Assembly: GCA_964059195.1 (NCBI GenBank)
Contig: CAXKWD010000006.1
Location: forward strand, 69,147,073 to 69,211,072
Origin: Ectobius pallidus
Taxonomy: Eukaryota > Arthropoda > Insecta > Blattodea > Ectobiidae
DNA: 64,000 nt
Direction of reading: 5' to 3'
The notes under the pieces were generated by a model. That model had not been told where the DNA came from. It did not search any database and worked only from the letters and a program-made list of their open reading frames with translations. The first letter of the stretch is position 1. The number at the start of each line of letters is the position of its first letter. Position numbers and translations under genes: made by a program. Below, piece after piece: positions 1 through 11,699 of this stretch.

Positions 1-30
1 AGCTGAATACAATGGTCACACCAACTCAAG

Positions 31-63
31 AAAACAATAACAATAATAATAATAATAATAATA
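31..63. repeat. AAT trinucleotide microsatellite
   Basis: Short run of AAC/AAT triplets at the left edge. The open frame across it is only an artefact encoding poly-Asn. Confidence 0.9.
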
Positions 64-2190
64 TTGTTTCTATCCATACATTGGTTCTCCATCTCAAACC
101 GTTTAAAAAATGTATATTCCCTGCCAAAAATCTACCTTTTTTGCCTAAAAAAGTTTTTACGCCACTTTTTCGGCGAACTTTATATCTTAACACTTAAAGT
201 ATTGGGTTTACAACGAAAACTTTTAGAAGAAAAGCTGTAGAGCATTAAATTTACTATAAAATACATATTCAATTTAGTAACTCTGTGAAACAGTGAAATA
301 CTCTTGTGACATATTTTACATGCAACTAATTTTGATGAAGCTTCCTGTAATGAGTTCAAATTCATAAAAGTTTAAATTCATAAAATTCATAAACTCATTC
401 CCATTGTCTTCTGTGTCTTCAAAACCTTATGAATGAGAATATAATAACAAAGAAATGAAAATAAAAAGTTCATAATTCAGAAATTTAATCCATAACATGC
501 GACCTGACAGCGACCACGCTGCGTCTTGCGCACACACACTTCATGCCCGGCGCCTGGCTCAACAGCGTAGCGACCAGGAAGGGGACCATCCAAGCTGCGT
601 CTTGTTCGTACCCTAACTGTGGACTTGCATAATATGGAACCGGCTATGTTCATGGTAGGGAGGATGGCACAAAACTAGCCACAGAACTCCTTTCTAGAAT
701 ATCTTAAGTACACAGGGATAATTTTATTACTTTTCCTAACATGTACTTTCTTTTTCTAAAATTAAGATTATTAGGAACAAACATTTCCGAAATTGACGTT
801 GAAAGATTGTGAATAATGTGATAAAAATCTATCGATTCATGCTTCATTTTTATGGGTCAATGGGTTTAAGTATGTTATGTTTATTTTGGAGTTGTTTGAC
901 TTTTTTTCGAACTGATGTAATCTAAGCTGCGGTATTATCACAAAAACAGTTTTACTAGTATGGCAAGCGAAAATTTGAATGGGGTAACGTACTCTGCCCT
1001 TATAGGAACCGATTATTTTTCAATGCAAGCTCTCAACATATGAGAACAAGAATCTGACCAAACGATAATCACCGGTAACATCGTCACAAATGGTGCTTTT
1101 CAAATGTTGGCGCAATCCAGCAACATTTCCCATGTATCCGGCGGCCATAATATCAAATAATGTTCTTTGTAACTAAGTTTCCCACCCCAAATGGATAACA
1201 TCGTTCAGTCTAAGCAACAAACGTCAAACGAATTAACTCAAGAGGGGTTTTATTTAAATCCAGGTAAGTACATATGAAATTAAACATTAATTTTACTATA
1301 TATTTCCTTAAAACAAGCATAGTAACTAACGAATAATACTCATATAATTTGTTGTATATATTTGAATTTATTTATAACTGCTTCCACTATTTACAGGTTG
1401 CCAGTGACAAAGCTTACCAGGCAACAACAACAAAAAATACAGAAATCGAACGCATATAACACAACAAGCTAAGAAATCAGATAAATAAAAAACTTTTCAA
1501 TTGTCCGTAGAGGTGAACTTCAAAATTTTTATGGGATCTTACAAGATGTTTACTGTCATCTCCGCCATCTTCTTATTGCTGAGGCCGTAAGGTGGGGAAT
1601 AGAACCCCGTGGCCCAAACATCAATCCATGTTCTGTGATTTCATTTAATCTATGTTTCTTAATACTTCTCGTATACTTCTCTTAATGTTTCTCGTATAAT
1701 AAGGCACTGAAGGTGTGTAGATGTTTTCTTTTCCATTAACTTCTTATGATTGGCCATGGTCATCTCTTTACGTACTATGGGATCTAATATCATTCCGTAA
1801 TAGGGAGGATCTTTTAAAATAATGCCATGTTGCCTTTTACATCCATCGGCTGAGATTCCGAGGGGTTTCTCATGTACTATGCATTTCCTTTTTTTGAGAA
1901 CAGTGCTTAACTTAGACATTAGAATATTGTTTCTATGTGTGCGTAAAGGTTTCATCATAGGGTCATGGTCACAGGAACATGTTAAAAGGTTTCTATCTCA
2001 ATAGACTTCACAAACAGTCGTCCCGAAACCTACCGAGTACAGTTCTTACAGAACTGACATAAGCCGTCAAATTAATGCTTCATACCATTCTTTCGAAGTC
2101 ATTCCTTTTGGCATAAAAATCCATTTTTGCACTCCTTAGCTAGTAAGTGTTACTTACGAAAGTTGTTTACATGGATCGTAACTTGACATT
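64..2190. other. Gene-free AT-rich DNA
   Basis: No coding region, RNA gene or clear repeat is supported. A GC-richer patch at about 490-660 stands out from its surroundings but matches nothing I recognise. The 99-codon minus-strand frame at 1659-1958 shows no known motif. Confidence 0.6.
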
Positions 2191-2202
2191 ATCACACGCA
2201 AT

Positions 2203-2294
2203 CTTGTTGCTAGGGGCGACGGGCAGAAAGTTACTTGTTGCTAGGGGCGACGGGCAGAGAGTTACTTTACCGCCCGCAAACGCTTATTTGCGGG
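2203..2294. repeat. 31-bp tandem duplication plus GC palindrome
   Basis: A 31-bp unit containing GCTAGGGGCGACGGGCAGA is present twice in tandem (2203-2233 and 2234-2264, one or two differences). It is followed by a palindrome with arms CCCGCAAA (2273-2280) and TTTGCGGG (2287-2294). The GC-rich words contrast with the AT-rich flanks. Function and family are unknown. Confidence 0.75.
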
Positions 2295-2474
2295 CTGTAA
2301 TGACCAAGTCCTCCCCGCTTTATAAATATTCGGTTGCCATAAACAATAACAAATGCGAATCACTTTCTGAAATTAACATTAATCTTGAATAGTGTATATA
2401 CATAATATTTTCAGGTAATATAGCAATTAATATAATTAAATTGATATAAGTAACCGTCGTGCAAATAATAGCAT

Positions 2475-2592
2475 GCAACACACGGGCCGTAAAGGCATTT
2501 ACGGGTCTCGAAAACTTGAAAACCCTCGGCGCAGGCGCCTCGGGTTTTCAATCTGTTTCCTCCACCCGTAAACGTGCCTTTCCGCCCTTGTG
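2475..2592. repeat. Imperfect ~118-bp GC-rich palindrome (foldback)
   Basis: The two halves are imperfect reverse complements about a centre at 2533 (GGCGC-AG-GCGCC). Paired words include GAAAACCC with GGGTTTTC, TTTACGGGT with ACCCGTAAA, and AAAGGC with GCCTTT. It could be a foldback MITE, a palindromic regulatory site, or a transcribed hairpin. No flanking target duplication is evident. Confidence 0.7.
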
Positions 2593-2603
2593 TCGCAACA
2601 TAC

Positions 2604-4970
2604 TATTTTCAACTGGGGGAAATTTCCTATACACTCTGACGCTTTTTTCTTTCTGTGGTGGTATTTTAACTGAACTACAACGAAGTCATTATTTTCACTT
2701 TCAGATAACAAATTATTTCTTCCACCATCGTTTTCTCCTTTTCCATTAGAATTAATTGCAATAAATGCTGCACTATTACCTGTGGCAAACATACTGAACA
2801 ACAAAAGCTAGAAGCTATTTAGTGTGGACACGCATAATTGTTAAAAACACATTTCCAGATACAAGTTGTATGTATAATGTTCCAAAATCACTGGTTATAT
2901 GTATACTTCCTTGTTCTGTACAAGCCTACACAGGTCGTCTTTATATAGATTAGCATACAATAAAAAACTTTCAATTTAGTATTCACAATAAAAATACATT
3001 CGGAAATGGACAATTGTATTGGACGGAGGCTATGCTTGTGGCAGACTTCCTCAGGACTTCGTTACATGGATGACGAGATAATGTAGATTGTCCATTTTTA
3101 TTTCGTCATAAAGTTCTTATTTTGTTAGGCCTGTTAGGGTATAACCAGTAAATCAGGAGAAAAGTTTTGGGGAAGGTGATTGGATGTTACTATTTAAAAT
3201 TAGTGCTAACGATTTGATTACACTTGCATGATACAGAACGCTGCATTAATTCGATTTTTATTTTTTCTTTGTCTGTTCTAGTTTTTCTTTATGAGATACA
3301 TGGGAGGAGGATAAAAAAACCATCTTTGGGTAATGTATACTTAGGCAAAAGCAACAAAACAGTATTGTATCAAGATATAACATTCCTTAGTGTTTAGTTA
3401 GTACTTAGCAACTAGAATTTCGTTTACAAACAAAATAATTGTTTGTAGCCACATCAGCTTTTGAAATTAACATATTTCTTTAACAACGCCCATTTTTAAC
3501 ATACAGTATGAAAATGTTTGACGGACATATTATTATCTTTGTACTAAGAATGTATACAACTCAATTCATTAAATTTTCCTCATATTCATAAATAACAATC
3601 GGAAAAAATGCTTTCCCACCAAGCGATAGCAAAACAGAAAGAATGTCAATTAATATAGGAGGAAAGAAAGCTTTTAGCTGACAAAAAAAAATGTTCAGTA
3701 TTGAGAGCTTGGTTTTAAATGTCATGGATTATAGAAAACCGATATCACTGGTATTGGCAAAAATTTGGAATGCAGGGGATTCTTTGATGCCTTCTAAATA
3801 TTTTAGATTTTTATTCCGTTCGAATCTAAAACTGCCCAATGTAAGTTGTTCGAATGCACAGGTGCGGATTTACCAACTTTAGTACTATAGTGATAATCCG
3901 ATATTTTCGTCAGAAATCTGCATAAACCATGGCTAAACGCTCTTAGCGGTCAGACAGCAAATGTTATAATTACAATCGAGATAAAAAGCATTTGACTAAT
4001 AAAATACATAAACTGTATTAACTGAAGCACACCTCATCTATATTCGTCGAATATAAACCTCAATAATAGGCATATTTATTTTTATTTCCTCTATATGTAG
4101 GCCTACCACTGGTAATAAAGGTAGATGAAACATTGTGTTCGACACTGTAGGGTCGAGTTTTCAGCATAAATACACGTTTTAAGATTCTTGAATGTAAAAA
4201 TACAAGTTATAGAAACATAACAATGTGACGGATGTATTTATCTAACACCTTGTGATGCTAACAGCACAGCACAAGAGCGAGAAATTAAAGAAAACAAAAT
4301 TCTTTATTTCTTTAAGCCCAGATATTTTCTGGAAATGCGACATGAAGATTAGCTACGACTTTATGTTATTTTTACAAGTAATTTTATTTTACAAGAAGAA
4401 AATGTATTTTTTCTCGTGTTTTTCTCGAAAACGACTAAAACGATGTTTCTTAAATTTTTGTGTACACGAGATGATTATACTGAATTCTTTTTCCCTCAGT
4501 ATTTTCTGAAGGGTTGTTATAATACAGCCATTATTTGTACAACCATAGGCTTTAAGTTTCGCGTTACCAACCATATCGTACATCTATCCATTAAGCTGAA
4601 ACAATTGAATTTGTATTCCCTCTTATCCTACAGACCTATCAGAATTCGAAGTAAAAAAATGTTGGAGCCGATTATCCAAGCATAGGGCAGAGAAAGTTAA
4701 CAGAGTTAATCCTATTTTTTATTTAATTTTCAACTAGTTTAAACTTTCTTTAGTTGTTTGTTTTATAAATTAGAACTTTCTTTTATTTCATTGTTTTTTT
4801 ACTTTTTTTGCGATTTTCGGTAAGATAGGCGCTTAAATGTTTTAGACAATGAGATGGTTAAGTATTGCCTGCTCTAGAACTGACTCTACTTGTAAACAGG
4901 TATATTAATGTACCAGCCGATTTTATTATTCTAGCTGTCCTACCGGATTTACAATATGTAAACGACTGCA
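2604..4970. other. Gene-free AT-rich DNA
   Basis: Only short chance frames occur on either strand (up to about 100 codons, none with a recognisable motif). Confidence 0.6.
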
Positions 4971-4974
4971 AGCG

Positions 4975-5335
4975 GAAGTGCTATAGTACATACTTGGCTT
5001 ACCTGCATCACAACAGGTGTCCTCTAGTGCGAACACATTCATCCTGAAAAGATTTCCTTTTTCCCGCTAAAGTTCATGTCGACAGAGTGTATTTCTGACG
5101 TGATATTGTTATTAATTCTTCTAATGTATGCGGATTTGTTGCGTACAATGTATTCTTAAACGCTCCACATGAAGAAAAATCGCATGGATATAGGTCCCGG
5201 GAGCGTGCTGGCCACAATTCTTGACTAATTATTCTGTCACCATACACATCTCGGAATTCACGCATTGCTTGATTAGAAGTTTGCGCTGTATCTGAATTGT
5301 GCTGAAACTAGCCATTCAACTTTTAATTATCTGTT
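4975..5335 (-). pseudogene. Decayed mariner/Tc1-type transposase C-terminal fragment
   Basis: Reading the minus strand, a 63-codon frame (5265-5074) contains GDRIISQELWPARSRDLYPC followed by a conserved-looking ATNPHTLEEL. In mariner/IS630-type transposases WPARSPDLxPCD carries the last catalytic Asp, and the Pro after the Ser is Arg here. Just upstream (about 5270-5330) is FQHNSDTAQTSN, a degenerate form of the FQQDGATAHTS-like block, with the catalytic Asp apparently replaced. Downstream, after a frameshift, ECVRTRGHLL resembles the family's C-terminus. No terminal inverted repeats were found. It is a dead, truncated copy. Confidence 0.75.
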
Positions 5336-5339
5336 AGCT

Positions 5340-6080
5340 GCGGAAAGAAATACAGAAGATTAGGTAATGTACGTAGTTGTCTACTGCAATTGTAATGAGA
5401 AGTTAAAGTAAAATGTGTAAATATATCTCAATAAAATTGGGCAAATTAAAATTATAGTGTTTTAAGTACTATTGCAACACCATGCCACAAATCTACCTAA
5501 AAATAACTACTTGAACCACATAGAAAACCTAAAAGAAGGATTAAAGGACCGAACAATCAGTGCCCTAGTAACAGGGAATTTCCACATTTGTATTAATGGA
5601 AAACAAGAAAGCTGTACAGCTTTACACATGGTAACAATGTAAAATATAAGATTAACAAAACATGTAAGAGTTAAACATTTGGAAAGCAAGAATGATTTGG
5701 CACACTTCCAGTATTGATAAAACCCTACTACATATTTGAATATGAAACAAATGACTGACAAGTATTAAGAAAGACTGTTACATAAATAAGAGAAAACGTA
5801 TCAGTATTTTGCACTGTTTTCTATATTTATCTTTTTTTCTGAGTTTTACTTCCCTGTTGCAAGAACATTTACGCGGTCAACGCCGCCCGAGCCTTACAAG
5901 ATCGACCTGTCTTCAAGCGAGTTTCATTAGTCACTGACATGTTTCTATGACCATGCAAGAACATCGAAGGCCTCCCCAATAGTGATCAACCAAAAAGCTG
6001 GGACCAACTTCGAGACAACACAAACACATAGGACCAGATATACATAGGCCTACTCATTCCGATCAAGGCTCGGATGCTAT
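5340..6080. other. Gene-free AT-rich DNA
   Basis: Nothing supported; the minus-strand 84-codon frame at 5507-5761 has no recognisable motif. Confidence 0.5.
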
Positions 6081-6084
6081 GAAA

Positions 6085-6245
6085 GTAATAAAGACGATCA
6101 GAAGACATCCGGGGCCTAAAGTTTCTCGACATTTGTTTCACTGGTGAGGAAAACCCCACCTAGGAAACTTTACCCTATCAGGAATCGAACCCGGGCCCGC
6201 TGCGTGAGGAGAATATCCCCTGGCCTAGGCCATTGCAGTGGACTT
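6085..6245 (-). mobile_element. tRNA-derived SINE fragment, family 1
   Basis: On the minus strand a pol III B box (GGGTTCGATTCCT, about 6180-6193) is followed by a body reading TTTCCTAGGTGGGG...GTGAAACAAATGTCG...CCCCGGAT. The same body, diverged, follows the B box of the SINE at 23,283-23,703, so the two copies define a dispersed family. Confidence 0.65.
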
Positions 6246-6357
6246 TTTATCTATTTACGCTTGGATATAGGCGCTTCTGGTGAGCCTTTCTTCTCTTCAG
6301 TGATATTAATTTACTTGCAGTGAAACAGGTAACAAGACACGTCTTGAAAGGAAATCA

Positions 6358-6381
6358 CAGAGAGAGAGAGAGAGAGAGAGC
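6358..6381. repeat. AG dinucleotide microsatellite
   Basis: About eleven AG units. A second simple tract, a run of T, lies at 6737-6759. Confidence 0.9.
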
Positions 6382-6999
6382 ACGGGATACTGTTGTACGA
6401 ACCGCTCTTCAGGTAAGACCGCAGAAGCTGTGCAGTGACCCGATTCCTCAATTAAGGTAATAGTACTAATTAATTGAGAAGGCTTGCCAGGCGATGATCG
6501 ATAATTTCACTTCCTGGAATTAGAGGTACAATATACTAAATTCTCAAGGCGAATTGTAATAAAATTACTTTATGCGGTAGAGAATACTTTCTAATCGTAG
6601 ACCGATGTGCACAGGTAATGTTATACGCCCTACATGATAATTATAGGAAAGGATTTTTTTATTTCGTTTTCACGTATAACTTATTTATATCTTCCGTTTA
6701 TGCAGTAGGCCTATGCTAAATTTTTTATTATTGGACTTTTTTTTTTTTTTTTTTTTTTTGTTCGCTGAAAATTTGGTTATTATTTTGAAAGAATTAAGAT
6801 AGGCAGAGATAATGGTTGTAACTCATGAGTATTTGTCATCAAGCCGACCAACTACTATTTTACTGCATGGTTCTTAGAATAGAAGATTCAAAATCTAGGC
6901 AAACTACGTTAATAAAAGAATATTATAAATTAATGTTTGTGTAATATATTTAGTAAATAGTGGTTAACATGGTAGTATTAATTACTCGTAGAATAGTGT

Positions 7000-7340
7000 A
7001 AGATGTGGTTGGTGTTTTATTTGAGGCAGCACAGACTGGATAATCCAAACTAAATGTTACTGTGCTCTTCTGGATTTTGACTTGTCAGTGAATCAGTACA
7101 TAGGACTTCTTCATAAACTGTTATATGTTCCATATGATTTGGCTTAATTTTTAGATTATCTTGTTAAATTAATTGTAGTTATTGTAAATCATTTATGTAT
7201 TTTTTTTCTTTATCCTCGCACATTCGTTCATTTATTGTATTGTATTTTTTTATAGTGTAAAACATGTATTGGCGAAACTACGCCAACTGTAATTGGGATT
7301 TATTCCTGTAGTTGGCAGAATAAAATAAATAAAAAAAATA
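7000..7340 (+). mobile_element. LINE 3' end (3' UTR and tail)
   Basis: The stretch ends in GCAGAATAAAATAAATAAA, a polyadenylation-like signal running into an A-rich AAATA tail at about 7318-7340. It is preceded by a small hairpin (GGCG...CGCC near 7272-7288). This is the usual form of a 5'-truncated non-LTR retrotransposon. No coding part is recognisable, so the left boundary is approximate. Confidence 0.45.
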
Positions 7341-7439
7341 ACTGTGTTATCTACGGATCAGAAGTTTGATTTCTGATTATGTAGGTAGAAAATTCAATAT
7401 ATATATATTCGGGATGAGGTGAATGGTGATTGTCCCAAA

Positions 7440-8170
7440 CAGATCGAGGTCTATTTATTTGATTATGTAAGCAATAAAAAACGGTACAGTACTTACTAAT
7501 AAAATCCTTAAAATTTCAATTTCTATACACCTATACAAAATACCTAGTATATTAAAATAAGTACAATAAAATAAAACAGTAATTATAGAAAATAAATATA
7601 AAATCAACGTTAGTTAATGAAGCTATTCCTAAGTTACAATTACAATTGATTAAATAGGAAGTTGTATTGAATAATATTATTATAATTGTTGCGTCCGAAT
7701 GAGCATTGCTCGTGATCGGAAATGGATATTAATAACAATGAAAATTGGGAAAAAGTGGACGTGCATATAAATTACATAAAACTATACCAAATTAAGAGGT
7801 TAGGTTTAAAATACTAAATCTAATAATATATAAGTACTAAAAATGGTAAAGCTAAATTAAGCAGAGTTAAACAATGGCAATTACTACATTTTAGACTAAT
7901 AATAATGAAGTTGTGAATTATTAATTCTGAAGATTTCTTTAATTCTACTTTTAAATTTGGACATAAATTTATTTTCTAAATCTGGATGTTGTGCGAGAAA
8001 ATTATTATATGGTTTTTAGCCATACTTGGAGCTATGTTTCATTGTAGCTGTCGAACATTTTGATTCTGTAAAATGGAAGACCATAACATTCCTTCTAGTT
8101 TTATGCCAATAGGTATTAGGGTTATGACAATAGGTATTGAAATTATTTACATTTTTGTGAAAATACTACA
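7440..8170 (-). mobile_element. LINE 3' fragment with decayed C-terminal coding end
   Basis: On the minus strand, about 8060-7900 translates to a degenerate C-terminus containing PYNNFLAQHPDLENKF and SKFKSRIKEIF, the style of ending seen in several LINE ORF2 proteins. It is followed by an AT-rich 3' UTR with a hairpin (CCGATCACGAGC..GCTCATTCGGAC, near 7692-7722) and a tail of AAATA type at about 7445. A similar hairpin occurs in the LINE tail inside the Ty3 element at 35,290. Family assignment is uncertain. Confidence 0.5.
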
Positions 8171-8178
8171 TTTATAAT

Positions 8179-8179
<1 letters not shown>

Positions 8180-8243
<64 letters not shown>
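8180..8243. repeat. AAT trinucleotide microsatellite
   Basis: About twenty AAT/TAA units immediately left of the hAT element's target-site duplication. Confidence 0.95.
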
Positions 8244-8244
<1 letters not shown>

Positions 8245-8259
8245 AGGCCTATTTATGAG

Positions 8260-9008
8260 TAGGGCTCGGACTCTTAGATTTTAAACTATTTTGTTCCTTA
8301 TACGTTTCATTGTCAAAGCAGTCACATAGTCCAATCTTATAAAACCTAAAAAATGGCTAAATAAGACGTTAAAAACGAATAATGGCTAAAACTTCTTTTC
8401 AAGTGAAATTTAATAAAATAACAATAATAATAATTAATCTAATTGTTTTTTATTTAAAAATTACTTTTTAAACGTCTGCATATAACTTGCATTTTGCTCA
8501 CTCTTGCCAGTATATTATTTTGTAAGATAAAATATAGCATTGCGTTTTGTAATTTGGCACTATGTACCCCCATTCTACCGGTAAAGAAAATCTTAAGTCA
8601 ACCGAAATACCCGGTTTCTTTGTAAGCAAAATAAAAAGACATTGGTAGGAAGCTTACACTTGCAGTTTATTCACACTAATTGCTCCAGCAAGATGCCAAA
8701 TGTAGAGGTATTCTAAAAGTTGAGTGATTCATTGAAAAACATTCTTGTTGAGTTTGTGGTGGAGTTGGAAATGACAGGGATAGTTCTCAAACTAAGCTAA
8801 ACGTATTCCAAAAGTTTTGAGGTGCAGAGACATGGAAGTTGAAGTGAAAATAAAATGAATTAATATATTTTTCAATGTGTTTATTGTATTTATTAAAGTG
8901 AAACTTCAAAAAATCTAAAAATGGTAAAAAATATAAAATAAAACTATTTTAATACGTTAATTTAAGAACTAAAACAGGGATTATAAAAACCTAAAAATCC
9001 GGGCCCTA
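8260..9008. mobile_element. Non-autonomous hAT element (749 bp)
   Basis: Terminal inverted repeats TAGGGCTCGG and CCGGGCCCTA bound the element. It is flanked by near-perfect 8-bp target duplications, TTTATGAG (8252-8259) and GTTATGAG (9009-9016), as expected for hAT. The termini resemble those of the element at 45,444-46,319, so the two are related. The interior carries only decayed fragments and no clear transposase domain. Confidence 0.8.
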
Positions 9009-9016
9009 GTTATGAG

Positions 9017-9920
9017 TAACACGAACAACGTTGTGGATGTTTTGTTTATATACTTGTTATGGCGAAGAGAGATTACTGCTCCACTCAAAAGTTCAGGCTT
9101 GATCTCAATATTGCCACCTCCTCAGAGCTCTAACTTGATTACCTAATAAACCGTGCATTTTTTCACAAAACGTATTAGAAGCTTTTTGTTCATTAAGTCC
9201 ATTTTAACGTCTCCTTCATCTGCATAATAAAATAACTTCCTTTAGCCTATGATTTTGATTAGTTAGTCCGATGGAAAATCCACCAAGGTGTAATATGTTT
9301 TACACATTGATGAATATTTTCATTACCTACAGAACGATTATAGAATAAGAAGAAAGAAAGTGTATGGACACGTAAATTCCAGTAGGGTTTTCCAGGGATC
9401 CTGTTCACAGGGCTTAAATCTAAAACATTTATCCAACTAGCTTACTTCCATTCTGAAGAAATACAAGCTGCAGGTTCGGAAACCTGAAAGGCGAATGCTC
9501 TCGGCCGAGCAAGATACCAGGTCTGCTAGCGTTCCTGTCTATACAGTGTTCTACGTATTGTCAAATCAATGTGAAAATAAAGAGGTAAGTTACTTATCAA
9601 CACAAATTGTTTTTACATTTAATAAAGGAGATCACAGTTATAGATATTACAACTCAAATTACATCGATATTTCTTACAGAACTGTCTGTTGAGTGTAAAA
9701 ACATAGTAAAACTACATTTCTGAAGTTCATAACTTCTCGATCCCATATGAACTTGAAATGCTCAAACAATAATAAATCATGATGCATTTATTTGGATTTA
9801 TAGAAATACTCGCTCCGCTCGCTAGGGGTTCTGTCCCAAATCACTAGTGAGATTCTAGGGAAAAGTTTTTACTTATTTGTTTTTATTTTTTAAATGAACT
9901 GGACCTATTTCGTATTTATT
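9017..9920. other. Gene-free DNA
   Basis: No supported feature; the 65-codon frame at 9495-9692 has no recognisable motif. Confidence 0.5.
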
Positions 9921-9924
9921 AGGA

Positions 9925-11046
9925 ATCGTATACCATGCACCACTCCTCCGGCGAGTCACCAAGTCGAATATTAATTACCTGGACTTCCTTTCTCTGCTAC
10001 CGACGCTGTGACTAAAAGGAGAACCGGAGAAAGAGGCAAAATATTTAACGAAAGGCTTCGAAAACAAGTTTCGATGCCTTTCGCATTTAATATGTTTTCT
10101 TAAAAGTCAGAAAACATAAAGGAAGCGTATTAGAAAGACAAAGGGTTTATTTTACATAACGGCTGAAGGCCTAGAATACATACATATCATTAAATTCAAA
10201 ATAAATAATAACCCTTTTGAATATAACATAAATTCAGAATAATCAGTTCCTGGAAATATATTTTACAGACAATTTCATAAATACGATTCTCTTTAAACAA
10301 TAAAATTTACATAATAAACACTTCAGACTTACATTGCTCAAAGGACCAAAAACAGCTTCTCCATCCACGGAGTTGTGGTTGAAGAAGGCTCACTCTCCTC
10401 GGACAATGGACATAGACACAAGGTTCAGGGATAATTAAACGACACAAGGAACAGAGGTACAAGCTGAAGGCAACCGAAAGAGAAATAATTTAAGGCCATC
10501 ATAAACACAGAGACGTTCAGACATCAAGTTTAGAAATCACCGCCTAGCACATTTACATATCGGCCTGAAAGGCTTAATTCAAACTTAACGCATTTCATAA
10601 TACTCGAGAGAATATATCAAAGATAAGTACATACCTCTGAATAAGAATCCTAATCGAGACTGAAGCCACATCCCACTGAACCAAGGAGTCCCAGGTCGAT
10701 GTCCATTGCCTGATGGATAGAAACAGAATGAAGACGACACCCAGACGGAGAATCAAGAAGTGCCGATGAAGGATAAAACGAGAGTGAGTCCGAGGCACCA
10801 TTGTCCTCGATCTTTATACATAACCAAACCTTTTATTACGTCAGTGCTCTTAACAATATAGAAACACTCCACAATCACGGGAGAACCAAAGTCTCCCTAT
10901 AACACAAGTAACAATAGATAAAAACGCAACAGAAGCCACGACAATATGTCAGTACGTGGCATCCTGCATTAAACCAAAACTAGATGACGCAACACAGGGT
11001 CTTAACAATCTGCAAGTACAGGGCCGACTATAATATGTTTGTGACA
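9925..11046 (-). mobile_element. Possible minus-strand LTR or TATA promoter region
   Basis: Less AT-rich than its flanks. On the minus strand it begins TGTCACAAA (11046), the same opening as the solo LTR at 52,827. It then has TATAAAG near 10,815 with an initiator-like TCACT about 30 bp downstream, and a consensus splice donor CAGAG|GTATGTAC (GT at 10,634-10,633). A pyrimidine-rich acceptor ending TCACAG lies at 10,007-10,006. A possible end GGAGTGGTGCA lies near 9935. I could not find a second LTR or a matching target duplication. It could also be an ordinary TATA promoter with a first exon. Confidence 0.3.
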
Positions 11047-11129
11047 TAACAAGTAGAAGAACAAAGCCTCCTACATAATGATTTCTTCTCCAAAATTTAT
11101 ATTTATAAATTCCGTGCGCCAAGTGATAA

Positions 11130-11690
11130 AAAAACTATTTAAAATTAAAATATTGGCGCAACCACCCTTATGATAGTTGGTTGTGCCAATATTCCTGTGT
11201 GTAAAAAATTAAATGTGCGGAAAATGCACAAAAATTACCTAAAACAAAAAAGAAACATGTACACTGCCTGATGTATAGGCTAATTGATAGAAATACTACA
11301 AAAAGCCATTGGACCAAATTTGTAGATCTCTCAAAATCGGATGCTGGTGCAATATGATACGGCTTACCGTTTAGTCACCAATAAACCATCCAAACAGGAT
11401 ATGAGTTGACTTTAATTTTGCAAACGCCATTTCAAATTTGTCCGGGGTGGTCTGTTACATCCTAAAATCTATAATTCAGGCAAATTTCGAGCTCATGTGG
11501 GAGTCGCCAAATTTTAATGTCATTGAATGGAATATTATTTATTTAAGACTATCGTAGATGTCAATGACTTTGCGGACATCAAGTCAGACTTTCCATACTT
11601 ATAGGGCACATAGAATCGCCAAATATGGCATGCTTATGGCAATTGGGCGTGCCAATATTTTTGCCAAATTTTCTTATTATAGCTTTCATA
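11130..11690. repeat. Dispersed repeat with hairpin, related to 62,090-62,480
   Basis: The left end is a hairpin (ATATTGGCGCAACCA ... TGGTTGTGCCAATAT, about 11,150-11,191). Near the right end GGGCGTGCCAATATTTTTGCCAAATTTT resembles words at 62,400-62,425, and CAGACTTTCCATACTTATAGGG resembles 62,337-62,358. The two loci look like diverged copies of one unnamed family. Confidence 0.4.
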
Positions 11691-11699
11691 TAAAATTAA

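Noticed and set aside
1659..1958. 99-codon minus-strand frame
   Set aside because: No motif or context; overlaps an opposite-strand frame of similar size.
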